A DNA stretch of 64,000 nucleotides from Spongilla lacustris (taxonomy: Eukaryota; Porifera; Demospongiae; Spongillida; Spongillidae). How positions within the stretch are numbered: position 1 is the stretch's first letter; the number at the start of each line of letters is the position of its first letter. Below are positions 26,545 to 37,937 of this stretch, one piece after another. Under the pieces are notes generated by a model that was not told where the DNA came from, did no database searches, and saw only the letters and a list, made by a program, of their open reading frames with translations. Where the stretch lies: NCBI GenBank assembly GCA_949361645.1, contig OX442428.1:5184461-5248460 (forward strand). Direction: 5' to 3'. The position numbers were made by a program, and so were the translations under genes.

Positions 26545-27783
26545 AGATGGAATCTGCAAAACATTTGGGCTCTGGGCTTTCATTCTTTAAATTTTGAATT
26601 ACAGATGGTACATTTACCTCAGTACCACATGGAGGAGATGGTGTTGCAAACATGTGAGAGGTACGCTCCTGCTGGAAGGTCTGTTTTACATGAGTTGCAT
26701 TGAAGCAATACATCACTTAGGAGGGACAAGAAGACGTCAGGAGCTGCATTTATGCTGGCAGCAGTTAAAGGTGAGTTGTCATGGCAACAGGAACGTGTTG
26801 TTTGCCGACAATGTCATTCTGCACAGACAAGACTTTGGCACGGTAGCTCTACTGGTCTGTGCAGAATACAAAAGCAGAGTGGACACTTTAGATAGTTGAT
26901 GGCAGAAACTGATTGTGTAGCAGCTGGCTGGACACTGGTTGAAATTGAAACTGGTGCAATGTACCCAATATGTGTAAATAATGACTGTAGTGATTCACTT
27001 GACATTTGGCAGTATGTTTTGTCACTTTTTTTCTTCATACCACCTTTCACCAGCACCTCAAAATGCTGGCAAACCTAAATGTGATCATGCAATTTAATTC
27101 AGTTATAATTTGCTCCTCACTCACTTCACACTTGTCTATAGTATGGGCTTTCCACTTGCAGGGCACGACCAAACTTTTAACCCTCCCCTTAGCTTACACG
27201 GTTTGCAGAACGATTATGGGTGGATCTCGATATGATCATTGATACCAAAAGCTAGTTTATGCTCCTTTTTGTAAAATATGGAGTTGTATAAGCTTCTTTT
27301 TGACTTATTTGCCACTACCAACCTCCCACCGCACACCCGGCCTGTAATGTTTTGTAAGCTAACTGTTATGGAACTCCATCGCAAAGCATATATAAAAACC
27401 AAGATGTTGATAATTATTCATAGATTTCAGCCGCGATTTTATATGCCCTAGATATCGCGTCTCGAGATATGACCCAGGTTAAATTGTTTTACAATGCCCC
27501 TAGATTCTGTATTTTATCGTCACAACTCACCTGGAAGTTCGAGAGCCTCACAAATAGCCCACCAAAAGATGCACTCGTAACGAATTAAAGGGCACGTGAT
27601 TACTAGAAACGTTGCGCCGTATGTTGAAAGGCTGTAAACATGCGAGCAGTTGATTTGGGTTTGTGCTTAGATTAATACTATGCTTGGAATTATCAATAGA
27701 GAGGCGTAGTGAAACTGGGTTGTAGTGGAAACATTCCTTGCGACATCTAAATATCCGTAAATGTCCACTCTGAAACACCCGTG
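25326..27783. other. Interior of the large inverted-repeat unit; no gene recognised
   Basis: Short + frames at 25416-25607 and 26150-26437 (the second with CSKPSKCPFKCVCNHEE) may be exon remnants, but show no known fold. A 52-base C run lies at 26493-26544. A near-palindrome with tctgcacagac occurs at about 26817-26868. Confidence 0.4.
26493..26544. repeat. 52-base poly-C run
   Basis: An uninterrupted homopolymer of C, poly-G on the minus strand. Confidence 0.95.
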
Positions 27784-28209
27784 AGTACAAAAGAAATTGT
27801 AAGCATAATTCCTCCTCCTGTAGGCAATAGATCTTAACCATATTTGCAATATATCTAAAGAACAAGCATTAGCAACCTTTGGCCGCGTCGGTTTTTAAGT
27901 CCGGTAAATAGTTACGGTATTATCGAGCTAGATATGCGTTTTTAGCTCGTAAAAGCTTAGCGATGCTATTTCGTAGTACGCTCTCACTGGACTGCTATAT
28001 TTCGTTTCCGAGTCGTCACATGTTAGATCTATCGCGAAATCGTACTTGAGAGGCAATAGACCCTTCTTTGCCGTTAAAAAAGTGCCATCAGAGCTGAGTA
28101 CCTGAAAACATCCGCCATATCGCGATGAATGCATTTGAAACGTCATTATTGCGTCATTTTATATCATGAATATATTTATAATGTGACGTATTGGCAGAGA
28201 TGATACGAA
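27784..28209. repeat. Inner palindrome arm, left (about 426 bp)
   Basis: Reverse complement of 28466-28893 with only scattered differences. Encoded in both arms, outward, is the same peptide ending RAYYEIASLSFYELKTHI. The equivalence shows that the two arms are still very similar. Confidence 0.85.
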
Positions 28210-28417
28210 ATCTGAAGCAAAAAATTGGGCAGGTTACAAGAAACGTCAAAGAGCAAGAGGCAACTTTAAAGCTGGAAGCGAAGCGGACCCAATTAGCTAT
28301 TTTGAAGCTGCCATCAAGGATTGGAAGCTTTGGGTGTTAGAAGCTTCCCAATTTGATGCTACTGATTTAATAGATGTTCGCCGTGAGTGGCTGCAAGATG
28401 CAGCATCGTTAGGTTAA
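28187..28417 (+). CDS. Open frame in the palindrome loop, unknown protein
   Basis: A 76-codon frame without an initiating Met runs from the left arm edge through the 28210-28465 spacer to TAA. It reads GRDDTKSEAKNWAGYKKRQR, later ISYFEAAIKDWKLWVLEASQ and ends WLQDAASLG. Composition is balanced, and the frame begins just after a possible splice acceptor (ttggcag at 28191-28197). I do not recognise a family. It could be an exon captured by the element or part of its own gene. Confidence 0.3.
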   Translation, partial: RIGRDDTKSEAKNWAGYKKRQRARGNFKAGSEADPISYFEAAIKDWKLWVLEASQFDATDLIDVRREWLQDAASLG

Positions 28418-28465
28418 GAACCGTTTTCACAATCCTCATTGAGTCAATGACAGCACTTGCATCCA

Positions 28466-28893
28466 TTCGTATTATCTCTGCCGATACGTCACATTATAAA
28501 TATATTCATGATACAAAATGACGCAATAATGACGTTTCAAATGCAATTCATCGCGATATGGCGGATGTTTTCAGGTACTCAGCTCTGATGGCACTTTTTT
28601 ATACGGCAAAGAAGAGTCTATTGCCTCCCAAGTACAATTTCGCGATAGATCTAACATGTGACGACTCGGAAACAAAATATAGCAGTCCAGTGAGAGCGTA
28701 CTACGAAATAGCATCGCTAAGCTTTTACGAGCTAAAAACGCATATCTAGCTCGATAATACCGTAACTATTTACCGGACTTAAAAACCGACGCGGCCAAAG
28801 GTTGCTAATGCTTGTTCTTTAGATATATTGCAAATATGGTTAAGATCTATTGCCTACAGGAAGAGGAATTATGCTTACAATTTCTTTTGTACT
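28466..28893. repeat. Inner palindrome arm, right (about 428 bp)
   Basis: See the left arm; the pair encloses a 256-bp spacer. The outer neighbour 28895-29195 pairs with 25131-25325 and 24640-24735, so the whole 24.6-29.2 kb stretch is a two-tier inverted structure. Confidence 0.85.
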
Positions 28894-29269
28894 GGGGTCA
28901 CAATAAGTGTTAATAACTAAAGTAAATAGTCACGTGATGCTTTTTAACTTTCAGTATACACTGTATATTGAAAAATAGTTATACACTATACCTGCGTTGT
29001 CAGATTTTCATTTGAGCTCATTGTTATTGAAATATATTCAAGTGAACAATATAACAGTACAAAAAAATTATAGGAGCAAGTGTGATGGTTTCCACTGTAC
29101 GATGGTCTGGGATGAGGAAGAGTTACGCTGAAAGGGAGATATGGTGTACGGAAAGGTGTACAAACAAAAATTACAAAAGTATACGATTACTTGGTTTTCA
29201 GGTAATGGCTAGCTAGCCTGGGGACGAGGTTATTAAGCTAGGCCAGAAGTAACAATCTCTGCCTTTGAA

Positions 29270-29302
<33 letters not shown>
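29270..29302. repeat. 33-base poly-G run
   Basis: An uninterrupted G run, immediately upstream of a displaced fragment of the gene-family 3' flank (gtttaacctgtgcagtggcagtgaa at about 29338-29362). Confidence 0.9.
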
Positions 29303-29303
<1 letters not shown>

Positions 29304-29369
29304 GGAGCAATTTCACATTCTGCCAATGTTTGCCAGAGTTTAACCTGTGCAGTGGCAGTGAATAAAGCG

Positions 29370-29727
29370 CCGACACTACCCGTTACATAAGCGCCGTAAC
29401 CGGCTGTCCGGTTATCCCGCATTCGATAATACTGTCCGGTTGCACAACCGGCTGTCCCGTCGTATAACTGACTGTCCTGTTATGTTGATGGCTGTTTAAT
29501 ATCTTCATATAATATTATTTTTTTAAAAACATGTAACCTTATACATACACAACTCAGGCTGTTTTTGATGAATAAGGCCTGATACAACTGGCCATCTGCA
29601 TGGATGTGACTACTGAATATTCATGTCACAGTACTTGCAAGATGACAATGTATCTTTATGGACAGTAATACAAAACTAACCCATGATGTTGTATAATACT
29701 TACATGAGGCTTACAACTGCCCAGTAT
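29370..29727. other. Short ccggctgtcc tandem, otherwise nothing recognised
   Basis: Variants of aaccggctgtccggttat recur four or five times at 29395-29490 (degenerate, about 25 bp each). The rest has no recognisable feature. Confidence 0.5.
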
Positions 29728-30438
29728 CAGTGGCGGATCCAGGGGGGGGTCTAAGGGGTCTAAAGACCCCCCCCCCCCCCTCGGCCCGACCAGTTATGAA
29801 TAAATTAACTTATGAATAATTAATTACATGATTGACGAGTTGAAAAACGAAGCGTTTAGTGAACGCGAGTGAACTGATTATAGCATTCGACCCAAAGTGT
29901 GTGTGAGTGTATGTGTGTGTGTGTGGGGGGGGGGGGTCTAAAGCCAAGGCCCTCCAAGCGTGCAGTGTTTTATTAGTATTACTGCTGCGCGATGGAATAA
30001 TGCCGTGCGCGCGAGCAAGAAGTAAGCGATCAAAACAAGATAGTTTACCTCAGGAAACAGGTAGAGCTAAATCAAGTAGGTATATAATGCTATTAAAGGT
30101 AGAACGTGTGTGTCATTTAGACCAGAATACGGTCACAATTAATGGCTTTTCTATTCGCTATCCTTATCCACATTGACTCACGCAGGCTATATTAATCGAC
30201 TCGAATTGCTAGCTACCAATAATGAACACACTTTCAAAGTATGCTTATTTTCAAGCTAAATGAACGCAAAAGTGAAAAAGCGGCTGGGGCTTCGCCCCAG
30301 GCCCCGCTGGGGAAGCTTACAGTGCTCCCCCAGACCCCCTAGCTTTTACGGGAGGGGGCACGCCCCCTCCAGTACCCACCCCCGCTTGTGAATATAGTTA
30401 TTAGACCCCCCCTTCCAGAAATCCTGGATCCGCCGCTG
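29728..30438. mobile_element. 0.7 kb transposon, relative of 23542-24626
   Basis: Left end cagtggcggatccagg, right end cctggatccgccgctg. Flanks agtat and agtag are an imperfect 5-bp duplication. The subterminal cgggagggggcacgccccct tract and the following acccacccccg are shared with the element at 23542. No transposase; a non-autonomous member of the family. Confidence 0.72.
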
Positions 30439-30443
30439 AGTAG

Positions 30444-31994
30444 GTAGCAACAAGCAGCAGATATACATATATAAATATACATGTACTAAGGCTGTTACAA
30501 TTAGTGATAATCAGTTTATACAATACTGCACGAAGGGCAGTTCAACATTGCCGGTGTGACCTGCATCTTTGTGAACACTTTTGTCGATCTTCATGCAGGT
30601 TACATGGACCACTGCTGGAAAAATCACATAGTATTTAATAATTTTGCAGCCATCATTAATATGCCGCTGGCAAATACAGTATACTGGTACATTTTCCCTG
30701 ATAGATGCCTTAGGATGTCTACTTGCAGAAGACGGGAAGATAGACATCCCTCTGCCCTCATTACTGTTCAAAATATGCTTCCTCATTGCATTCTGTTTAT
30801 ATAATAGAACCGCTGGATCTTGTCCGGTCACAGCAAATAATCCAGTCATGTGATCCTTCCTGCATTTAATTTGAACATCTATAAACTCTTATCTTGTGTT
30901 TGAAGTGAGGCGCTTATAAGCTTCAGGTTGGACTTGGGAAGCTCTTTACCACCATTGCAGTCAAACATTCAGATGCATGCTTTTTAGAAGTCTGCAAATG
31001 AAGAAGCCTATTTGCAAATGTAGGACTGCTATAGTTGTATGATCCTACCACATACCTATTGCCTGTGTCAAAGGATTGGATAACCTCCATTTTCAGTGAT
31101 TCCCTGGTCACAATATGCTAGGTTTTGTACTCCATGAGAAATGCCACATGCATCCAGGAATATGGTATGATATCAGAGGGCTCACATGTAGGCAAGCCTT
31201 CTACTTTTATTACAGTGTTCACAGATTTTACTAGAAAACCATTGTGAAAAGATTAAGTATAAATTTGACAATTCTTGAAACACATACCAAATACAGATGT
31301 ATATAGCAATACAATTATTACACAGTTACATTCTTTTCAGTTTCATAATGACTTGCTATATTTGTAATATAATTATATAAAAACATATCTTTTCTTGGAA
31401 ACTGTCCCACATATTGCCTCTTGGGCAATGCTGGAAATGTTGTTGATGATGTTTTTAATAGGAGCATGTTTCAGCCATGTTCCTCCAGAAATATAATATA
31501 GCATACCACACAAAGAGATTGATGTCTGCAATTCTAGTTTTGATACCCTAACTGTAAGTGTATCCATCTCTGCTGTACATGTACGTTTTCAAGATTTTGC
31601 CCATTCACTTGGCTATTCCCGCAACATGCGTCTGACAAATATCTATCGTTCATAAGCTTGTTGAGCTAGCAATTTCCAAATCTACAACTGATGTACTTTT
31701 TTATATGCTTAGTGCAAAAGACCTGTCCTACTACCCCCTTCTTTTAAAATGTTGCTCTGATCTTCCCAACTTGGTACTTTAAGTTGCTTTGCAATTTACC
31801 GCAAATACATCTTTTAGCAATGCAGTATTGATTGTATTTGACAATCTTTAAAGAATTGAAATATTTTCTGAATTAATAACCATTTCTACAGTACAATGAG
31901 ATTTTTTGATCATCTGAGTTTGCTAAAAATTTATTTTAACTTGCGTCCTACGCGTAGGACGACGGGAGATTAAAGGTTAAAAGGTAATATCCTC
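30444..31994. other. No recognised feature
   Basis: About 1.5 kb of AT-leaning sequence. Frames such as 30511-30849 on the minus strand show no recognisable domain or splice-supported structure. Confidence 0.4.
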
Positions 31995-31995
31995 T

Positions 31996-32225
31996 TGGGC
32001 CAATATTGTAATAACAGCATTGGGCCAATACTTTGGTATATCATGCTTGGCACAATACTGCTATCATGGTTGGATCAACACTTTATCAGTGTTATGTCAA
32101 TATTGCGTACACATGTTTGGGTCATGTTCCCCTAAATCATTGAACCAATGCTGTTACCCATATTGCCTACCAAGGATGATATCATCCTGGTCCAATAATG
32201 CGTCAATATTGGCCCAATTATTGAT
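31996..32225. mobile_element. Small foldback element with ttgggccaatattg ends
   Basis: ttgggccaatattg at the left is answered by caatattggcccaa at the right. The interior repeats imperfect gggccaatac, gttggatcaacac and ggtccaataatg words. About 230 bp, MITE-like, no coding capacity. Confidence 0.6.
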
Positions 32226-32291
32226 TTATCGCTGTGTAGTTTCCACGCGTTCAGAGCAGACCGCCGTGTGTAACTTAATGGTGAAGTCAAA

Positions 32292-32698
32292 ATGCCTTCA
32301 CGTCAGCGTAAGGCTAGAGCTAAACGTCGAGCGGAATACCTCCCAAAGCGAGAGGAAATATTGAAAGAGCGGTCGTCAGAAGAGAGCAAAGAAAAGGCTC
32401 GAGAACGATATCGTCAGAACCCCGAGCCAAAACTAATCGTTGAGGAAGAAAGATATCATCAGAACTCCGATCGAAAGCAAGTTCACAAGAACCCCGAGCC
32501 AATACTATCTTTAAAGCAGCAACAGTACAATGAAAATAATGCGGCCATGAACAGTGCAGAACATCGGGACAATTCCATCGCTTCTCCTGCGAAAAGAATG
32601 GGATTGCAAGAACGACCACAGATCAACATGCTGCACGAAGCAAACGCTACCGCAAGGATAATGGGGTTAGAAAGATATCTACCAATAAACCCCAAAGG
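32292..32698 (+). CDS. Lys/Arg/Glu-rich repeat protein, first exon candidate
   Basis: Starts MPSRQRKARAKRRAEYLPKR and encodes about 135 highly charged, probably helical residues with NPEPKL repeats, then SPAKRMGLQERPQINMLHEA and GLERYLPINPK. At the end ccaaaggtacgtacg offers a strong splice donor (AAG/GTACGT), after which the frame becomes low quality, so the exon probably ends near 32698. The inverted copy at 2200-2578 shows this is a repeated sequence. I recall comparable basic repeats in transposon-encoded proteins of sponges and cnidarians, but no catalytic domain is present here. No downstream exon was identified. Confidence 0.45.
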
Positions 32699-32779
32699 TA
32701 CGTACGTTCGAATTCGACTGAGTGATACAATACGTATTTTGAACATGTACATGCATGCGTGTATTATAAAATAATGTTA

Positions 32780-33290
32780 ATAACCTTTGCGTTGCAAAGT
32801 CACCTTGGACATAGTGCCCATATTACCAGGGCAACCTCATCCCTCCATCCTGCACATTCTTTCAGATGGTTCTATTCAGCTACTGTGTGGGAGAAGGTGT
32901 CATCCTACTGACATGTGTGGTTCTATCATTGTGGTCATATACAATATAATATTTACTATAGGTATTACAGCAAGGTTGATGGCCATTGGGAGATCAAGGC
33001 AGATATGAAGTCAGAAAGCCACATAGTTCTGCAGAAGTTTAAGGGCATTCTCCATATGAAGACCTGTTGAGGTATGCATAAGTGTCAATGGCCTGCCTGA
33101 GCATGCCATGAAGTTCACTACATGTATTGTGTTCTGCCTGCATAATTTTATTCAATGTTTCTTTCACTGAATATGGCTTCTGTTTACCAAGTATGCTGTA
33201 ACAAATGGTAAGTGTATTGCCTAGTACATTTTCTACAATGAAAATTACTTTATTATATGGATAGTACACAAACCCCAAAAAAACGAAAAT
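32780..33290. repeat. Duplicated noncoding block, copy 1
   Basis: gatcaaggcagatatg, agccacatagttctgcagaa, gtttaagggcattctccat and ggcctgcctgagcatgccat recur in the same order and orientation at 33985-34180. Confidence 0.65.
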
Positions 33291-33419
33291 AAAATATAAA
33301 ATATAAAGATGCCAAAGTAAAAAAATGTTCAGTGGGAGACCTTAGCCTCTGCACAAGCCAAGGCTAGTACATTTTCTGCTGTACAAGTGTACATGTAGTG
33401 GTGTTGCTACATGTATGAC

Positions 33420-33800
33420 TTTGTCAACACCTCCAAGACTTGATTCTTCCATTCTGTTTTAACATTTTAGAACGCTTTCTAGCTGTGCAGGTCACATGTG
33501 TAATTTTGGAAAGGAAAACAAAGGTATGGATATTAAAATCATGCGGATACGCTATTTGACTGGTGTACTCCACGTACAGAAGAGCACATCTACATGTATG
33601 GAGAAGATTGATATGGTCCTCCAGTGGTGCTACAAAAGTGAACGATAAGTGTGTGGTTCTTATCCTGAAATTGGAAAGAGGATTAGTTTGGCAATGCAAT
33701 AGCAGGTTTAATGAAGGTATAGTGTGCACATTGGAGATTGCTAAGTGATGGAGTGAGTGGATTTGGTGATGGTGCGTATAGCACTTGTCCTGAACAGGTG
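33420..33800. repeat. Diverged block, relative of 36555-36960
   Basis: Both stretches run gttgctac/gcagtgtatgact, gtcaacac/atcaacac, caggtcac and tatttgactggtgtact/tatttcactggtttact in order. No gene is recognised in either. Confidence 0.45.
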
Positions 33801-33949
33801 GATGTCAGATGTCGAAATTCACCATTTTTGTCTTGATGATATGGTGGGTTTATGGTGGAGTTGGTGATGGTGTTAAGTGTGGTGTTTTTAAAATGTGCTG
33901 TGGTCACATATGGAGATGCAGACCATACTCCTAATGACAGCTCAGACAC

Positions 33950-34250
33950 ATTTGACTATAAATGAGGTGGGAGGCATAATTGTGTGTTATCATTGTGGTC
34001 ATACATTTAACTATATAGGTGTTACAACAAGGTGGATGGGGAGGGGGGGGGGGATCAAGGCAGATATGGAGGCAGAAATTAAGCCACATAGTTCTGCAGA
34101 AGTTTAAGGGCATTCTCCATTTGAAGACCTGTATGCATAGGTATCGATGGCCTGCCTGAGCATGCCATGAAGTTTAGCCCTTCCCACTATGTGTTCTGCT
34201 GTTAGCGGATATGGCTTCAATGTTCTGGAAGATGTTGGTCCAATATCACG
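33950..34250. repeat. Duplicated noncoding block, copy 2
   Basis: Direct repeat of the 32930-33125 core; includes a short G run at about 34040-34053. Confidence 0.65.
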
Positions 34251-34867
34251 GTAAATGAATGCTGCATTGAGTTCAGTGTATTAATCATGTTTCTTCGTCA
34301 GTGTCTTCCGGCTGTCAGAAATGGTGGTGTGATATTTGGCTCTGAGCTCTGAGCCTCCACCAACTCTAGCAGCTGTATGGAACACCACCAAGATACAGCA
34401 GTGCGTCATACAGCTATCAGTCTGCCTCAATGCAAATGAGCAATCAGCTACCATGGGAGAGTCACTCGTAGGGGAGCTACCAGCGATCATATTACCTTAT
34501 TCAGTCATTTGTCAAATTAATGGTACACAATGAAGCTACAAGCTGTGAAAAAGGTATAAATGGTGGTGTACAGGTGACATTTACTGACCCTCTACCAACA
34601 CCAGGTTAAAGAGCTTTGAAAGGAAGAAAAAAAAGCTTAATGGAACATCAGTAAGACACTGCATTCATCCCTTCGAAGTGAAGTAAGTGTCTTGTAACAG
34701 GTGGGAAGAAAGTGCCTGTATATGGGCTTGTAGAGTGTGTACCCGTACATGTACAGTCATCACTTTGTAGATTGCATCCTATCAGTACTGAATGCTAGTT
34801 TGTATTCATTGCTTCTTTGCATATTTATAGTCTGCTGGTGTTGATATGGCTTCTGTTTACCTGAACT
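34251..34867. other. No recognised feature
   Basis: A + frame at 34336-34533 (PPPTLAAVWNTTKIQQCVIQ) has no known domain and no supporting context. Confidence 0.35.
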
Positions 34868-35279
34868 TGTACGGTGGCCCAGTAGGTCGCCACTTGAGCG
34901 CAAAACAATTCTTAAGTTAAGCTCAGCGCGCAAGGCTCAGCGCGCAGAGCGCAAGACCAGCTCAACGCTCTATGGGATGGCATAGGATTTCATTGATGGA
35001 GTACAGGACGTTTGCAAGGGTACGGTATATGTATGAGCATCACAATGTCCAATTAACTGCTCTTCATTTCTTGCAAAAACATGTTGCATTTTAATATCTA
35101 TCTATGCATGTGTGGATGGGAAAATCAAATGGCTTAAGCTTATCATAATCTGCCAGCACCAGTTTGGTCCCTAAACTGAGAGTGAAGGGCTCTCATCTTC
35201 CAAGCACCTTCACCTTATTAACATATGTTCTTCTGATAAGGCGGTGCTTTTTCTATTGACATGAAGGATCCATGATGGC

Positions 35280-36145
35280 TAGTCTCGTACCCAGACCCAT
35301 TTATTTCACAGCTGCGGATGGATTACATCACCGCTACGTGAAAAGTGGGTCTGGTAAAGTCCTGTACACATTTCTGTCCAGCTTCCCCAGAATGTTGGGG
35401 AACCAATCAGATTCGAGGTATGCGATAATTGCATACCTCTGTTATAATCGTGCGATCAATAAGCAATTACCGACGCAAATGGAGTGGGCAATCGAATCCG
35501 CGTGCATACGTTTGGGGTATTTGAAGTTCAATGAAGAGCAGCTAAGAAGCGTAGTACATGTTTTAAGTGGGCGCAATGTATCTGTCAGTTTTCCAATGGG
35601 CTACGGGCCTACGGCGAGTCGTTATGTTACGCCGTTCTACCGTTGGCTTTCGATGAACTAATATTGCACCAGAAGGTTCATCGCTTAAATTGTGTAGTTG
35701 GTGTGTTTTGTCTGCCTGAACCGTGGGAATACAAACTTCCAACATCTGAGCACTCTAAGTGCCTCTTGATAAAAATGAGCACTCTAAGTGCCTCTTGATA
35801 TAAAAAGCCCAAGGGACAGTACCTATTTTGCATACTCTTGGACTCGATCCAAGATCTTCCTCCTGTGCTTATATTTCTGTTTGGACTGTATTCTATATGT
35901 CCACAAACACATGCACAATGCAGTGATGTCAACAGCTGCTCTGAGAACAGTCCCCTTATCTGCAAGATCTATAGATCATGTTTACATGATAATCAAGAGT
36001 CTCCACTCCATATATGGCATCCCTCCAACGTATTATATAATCACTGGACAGAAATAAGTACAGGACTTTACCAGACCCACTTTTCACGTAGCGGTGATGT
36101 AATCCATTCGCAGCTGTGAAATAAATGGGTCTGGGTACGAGACTA
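35280..36145. mobile_element. MULE-like transposon carrying a helicase fragment
   Basis: Ends at 35280-35368 and 36057-36145 are inverted repeats of about 89 bp with a single mismatch, starting tagtctcgtacccagaccc. The 9-bp word catgatggc stands directly outside both ends (35271-35279 and 36146-36154). Long terminal repeats plus a 9-bp duplication are typical of Mutator-like elements. No MULE transposase is present. The interior holds a RecQ-type helicase fragment, so the arrangement resembles a gene-capturing Pack-MULE. Smaller relatives sit at 1577-1709, 37405-37490 and 59996-60036. Confidence 0.75.
35479..35700 (+). pseudogene. RecQ-like DNA helicase N-terminal fragment, frameshifted
   Basis: Reads MEWAIESACIRLGYLKFNEE, then QLRSVVHVLSGRNVSVSFPM and GYG. 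This matches the RecQ pattern of a conserved Gln-containing motif followed by Walker A (usually PTGxGKS). At about 35600-35612 the frame breaks, apparently by a short duplication of cctacgg. The adjoining frame resumes GESLCYAVLPLAFDEL, which completes motif I of a RecQ helicase. The Walker lysine appears as Glu, so the fragment would lack ATPase activity even without the break. Downstream motifs (DEAH, motif III to VI) are absent. It lies inside the MULE-like unit at 35280-36145. The helicase assignment comes from motif recognition, not a search. Confidence 0.65.
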
Positions 36146-36554
36146 CATGATGGCCAGCAGCATCATAACAGTGGATCTGTGAACACATGTTCATTGTCAC
36201 CGTGAGATTGGTGGTACAGAATAGCACGCATGTACTGCAAACAATAAATTATTAATATCAGTATTATCCGCATTAGGGTTGAACTGTTGAAGGACATGCA
36301 TGCACGCATGGATTAGATTTACTCACCTTGATGGCATTGTGTAAAAGTGGAAGGGGAGTCTCTGCATGTTTGATTTCGCCATTTCAAACCCAGCTGGGCG
36401 ACTTTTTGTTTTAGCCATTTTTAAACCACGTATACGATGCGAGCGCAATACTCAAGCACATGCATAGCTATAACTAACCATGGTGACCTACCGGGCCACC
36501 GTACATTTGTATTCACACTCAACAAAAGCAATTTATTTGCTCATGTATACATGT

Positions 36555-36960
36555 AACTTTACAGTGTTGCTGCAGTGTATGACTCCATCAACACTTCTAA
36601 GATTTCATTTGAACACTTACTGTATACAGGTCACAACTAAAAGTATAAAGGTATGATATATATATGCTATTTCACTGGTTTACTCTGCATATATAGGAGG
36701 ATGACAGTAGTGTTTGAATTTCTGGCTGAAATTTTTGTGTACAAATGTAGGTGTGTGGAGTTAGTGATGGTGCATCACACTTTTCAGGGATCACATTTGT
36801 TGAAGCTTCCTCCAGAATGTAATAAATGGAGTGTTTATATTTGGTCCTTGATTGAAGTTCAGCTGACATGGCTGGTGGTGACTCGGAAATGTTGGTGTTT
36901 TGCGACTCAGAACGGACTGTTGCAATTGTTGTGTGTATTGGAGCAGGATAGTTAGTCTGT
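36555..36960. repeat. Diverged block, relative of 33420-33800
   Basis: See 33420-33800. No gene is recognised. Confidence 0.4.
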
Positions 36961-37404
36961 TGGATTATTGCTTGCCCCCTGCTCAAGCCTGTGTATGCCT
37001 ATGGTGTCATGATTTCAGACATTGATAGTAGGCTCTGGAAGTACATGTAGTTGCTGTGTTGTGTTGTAGTCATGGTGTGCATCATGTGACACTGGCACCA
37101 ATTGGGTGTGGGAGGAGTAGCAGTAACAATGTAATATTAATTAATGACGCGATAATAGTACATCTACATGGCACATCAAAAATGAGTAACTGAACTTTCC
37201 CGGGATGACAACTGTACATTAAAGGGCTAGCACCGCAATGATACTCTCAGATCGGTGAACGCGATGGGCTAAACAAGCGTATGGCAAAAGATTTTAGCCC
37301 CCTACTAAAAATGTGGTTTTAGACACATGTCCAGATATCACAGCCTTCGATACGCACGCATGAATCGATCGAGCTACCAGGCTGGGGTAGGCTCTCCACT
37401 TTCT
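36961..37404. other. No recognised feature
   Basis: No domain, repeat or RNA structure that I can support. Confidence 0.4.
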
Positions 37405-37490
37405 TAGTCTCGTACCCAGACCCAAATGTACGTAACAATGACCAATTGTTTCTCCATCCGCTGCTGCGAACGGGTCTGGGACCGAGACTA
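37405..37490. mobile_element. 86-bp hairpin MITE with tagtctcgtacccagaccc ends
   Basis: tagtctcgtacccagaccc at the left and gggtctgggaccgagacta at the right fold together. The ends match the MULE-like element at 35280. It is probably an extreme internal-deletion derivative. Confidence 0.7.
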
Positions 37491-37544
37491 ATAATAGGGT
37501 ATGAAATGAAACAAGTAAATAAAAAACATTCTCTATGAGAAAGT

Positions 37545-37775
37545 TGGTGGCATATAGGATTTGAAGGCAATGGTGGTGTAAAAAGGAAGGAAACAAGGGT
37601 CTAATAATAAGGCAAAATGGAATAGTCCTATATTTAGCACACGAACAACATACTATATCCTACATGTCGAAATGTGCTAAATATAGGACTATTCCATTTT
37701 CCCTTATTATTAGACCCTTGTTTCTATCCTTTTTACACCACCATTGCCTTTAAATCCTATATGCCATCAATTTAA
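37545..37775. mobile_element. Foldback MITE copy 2, complete
   Basis: Arms begin ggcatataggattt, continue with ggcaatggtggtgtaaaaag and extend through cctatatttagcac to a short central loop near 37640-37670. The arms are nearly perfect inverted repeats of about 100 bp, so the element can fold over almost its whole length. Copies are at 1-160 and 52751-52890. The arms of 45930-47467 share the same layout and several words. Confidence 0.82.
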
Positions 37776-37803
37776 ATGTCTTTCTCGTAGAGATTGTTTG
37801 TTT

Positions 37804-37937
37804 ACTTTTGGAAACTATACTCGTCTGATTTCGCGATGGCGTATTCAGCGGAACTCTTCTGTTGAGTTCCGAGAAGCGGTGGCTTATTCTTTATCGTAGC
37901 GAAATCAGACGAGTATACGGAATGGTTTCCAAAAGGT
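37804..37937. repeat. Inverted repeat hairpin
   Basis: actcgtctgatttcgc and gcgaaatcagacgagt, extended outward by ttttggaaac and gtttccaaaa, enclose an inner hairpin ggaactcttctgttgagttcc. Probably another small foldback element. Confidence 0.65.

Larger units (their letters stand above)
34868..36505. mobile_element. Outer inverted-repeat element hosting the MULE-like unit
   Basis: tgtacggtggcccagtaggt at 34868 and its near-exact inverted form ending gggccaccgtaca at 36505 give about 25-bp ends with two mismatches. A related word, gacctactgggccaccat, occurs at about 38270. No target duplication is clear. The unit at 35280-36145 lies wholly inside. Confidence 0.45.

Noticed and set aside
35272..35661. 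Intact 129-residue protein
   Set aside because: The first part is the transposon terminal repeat and the last part is out of frame with the helicase motif; only the middle is meaningful.
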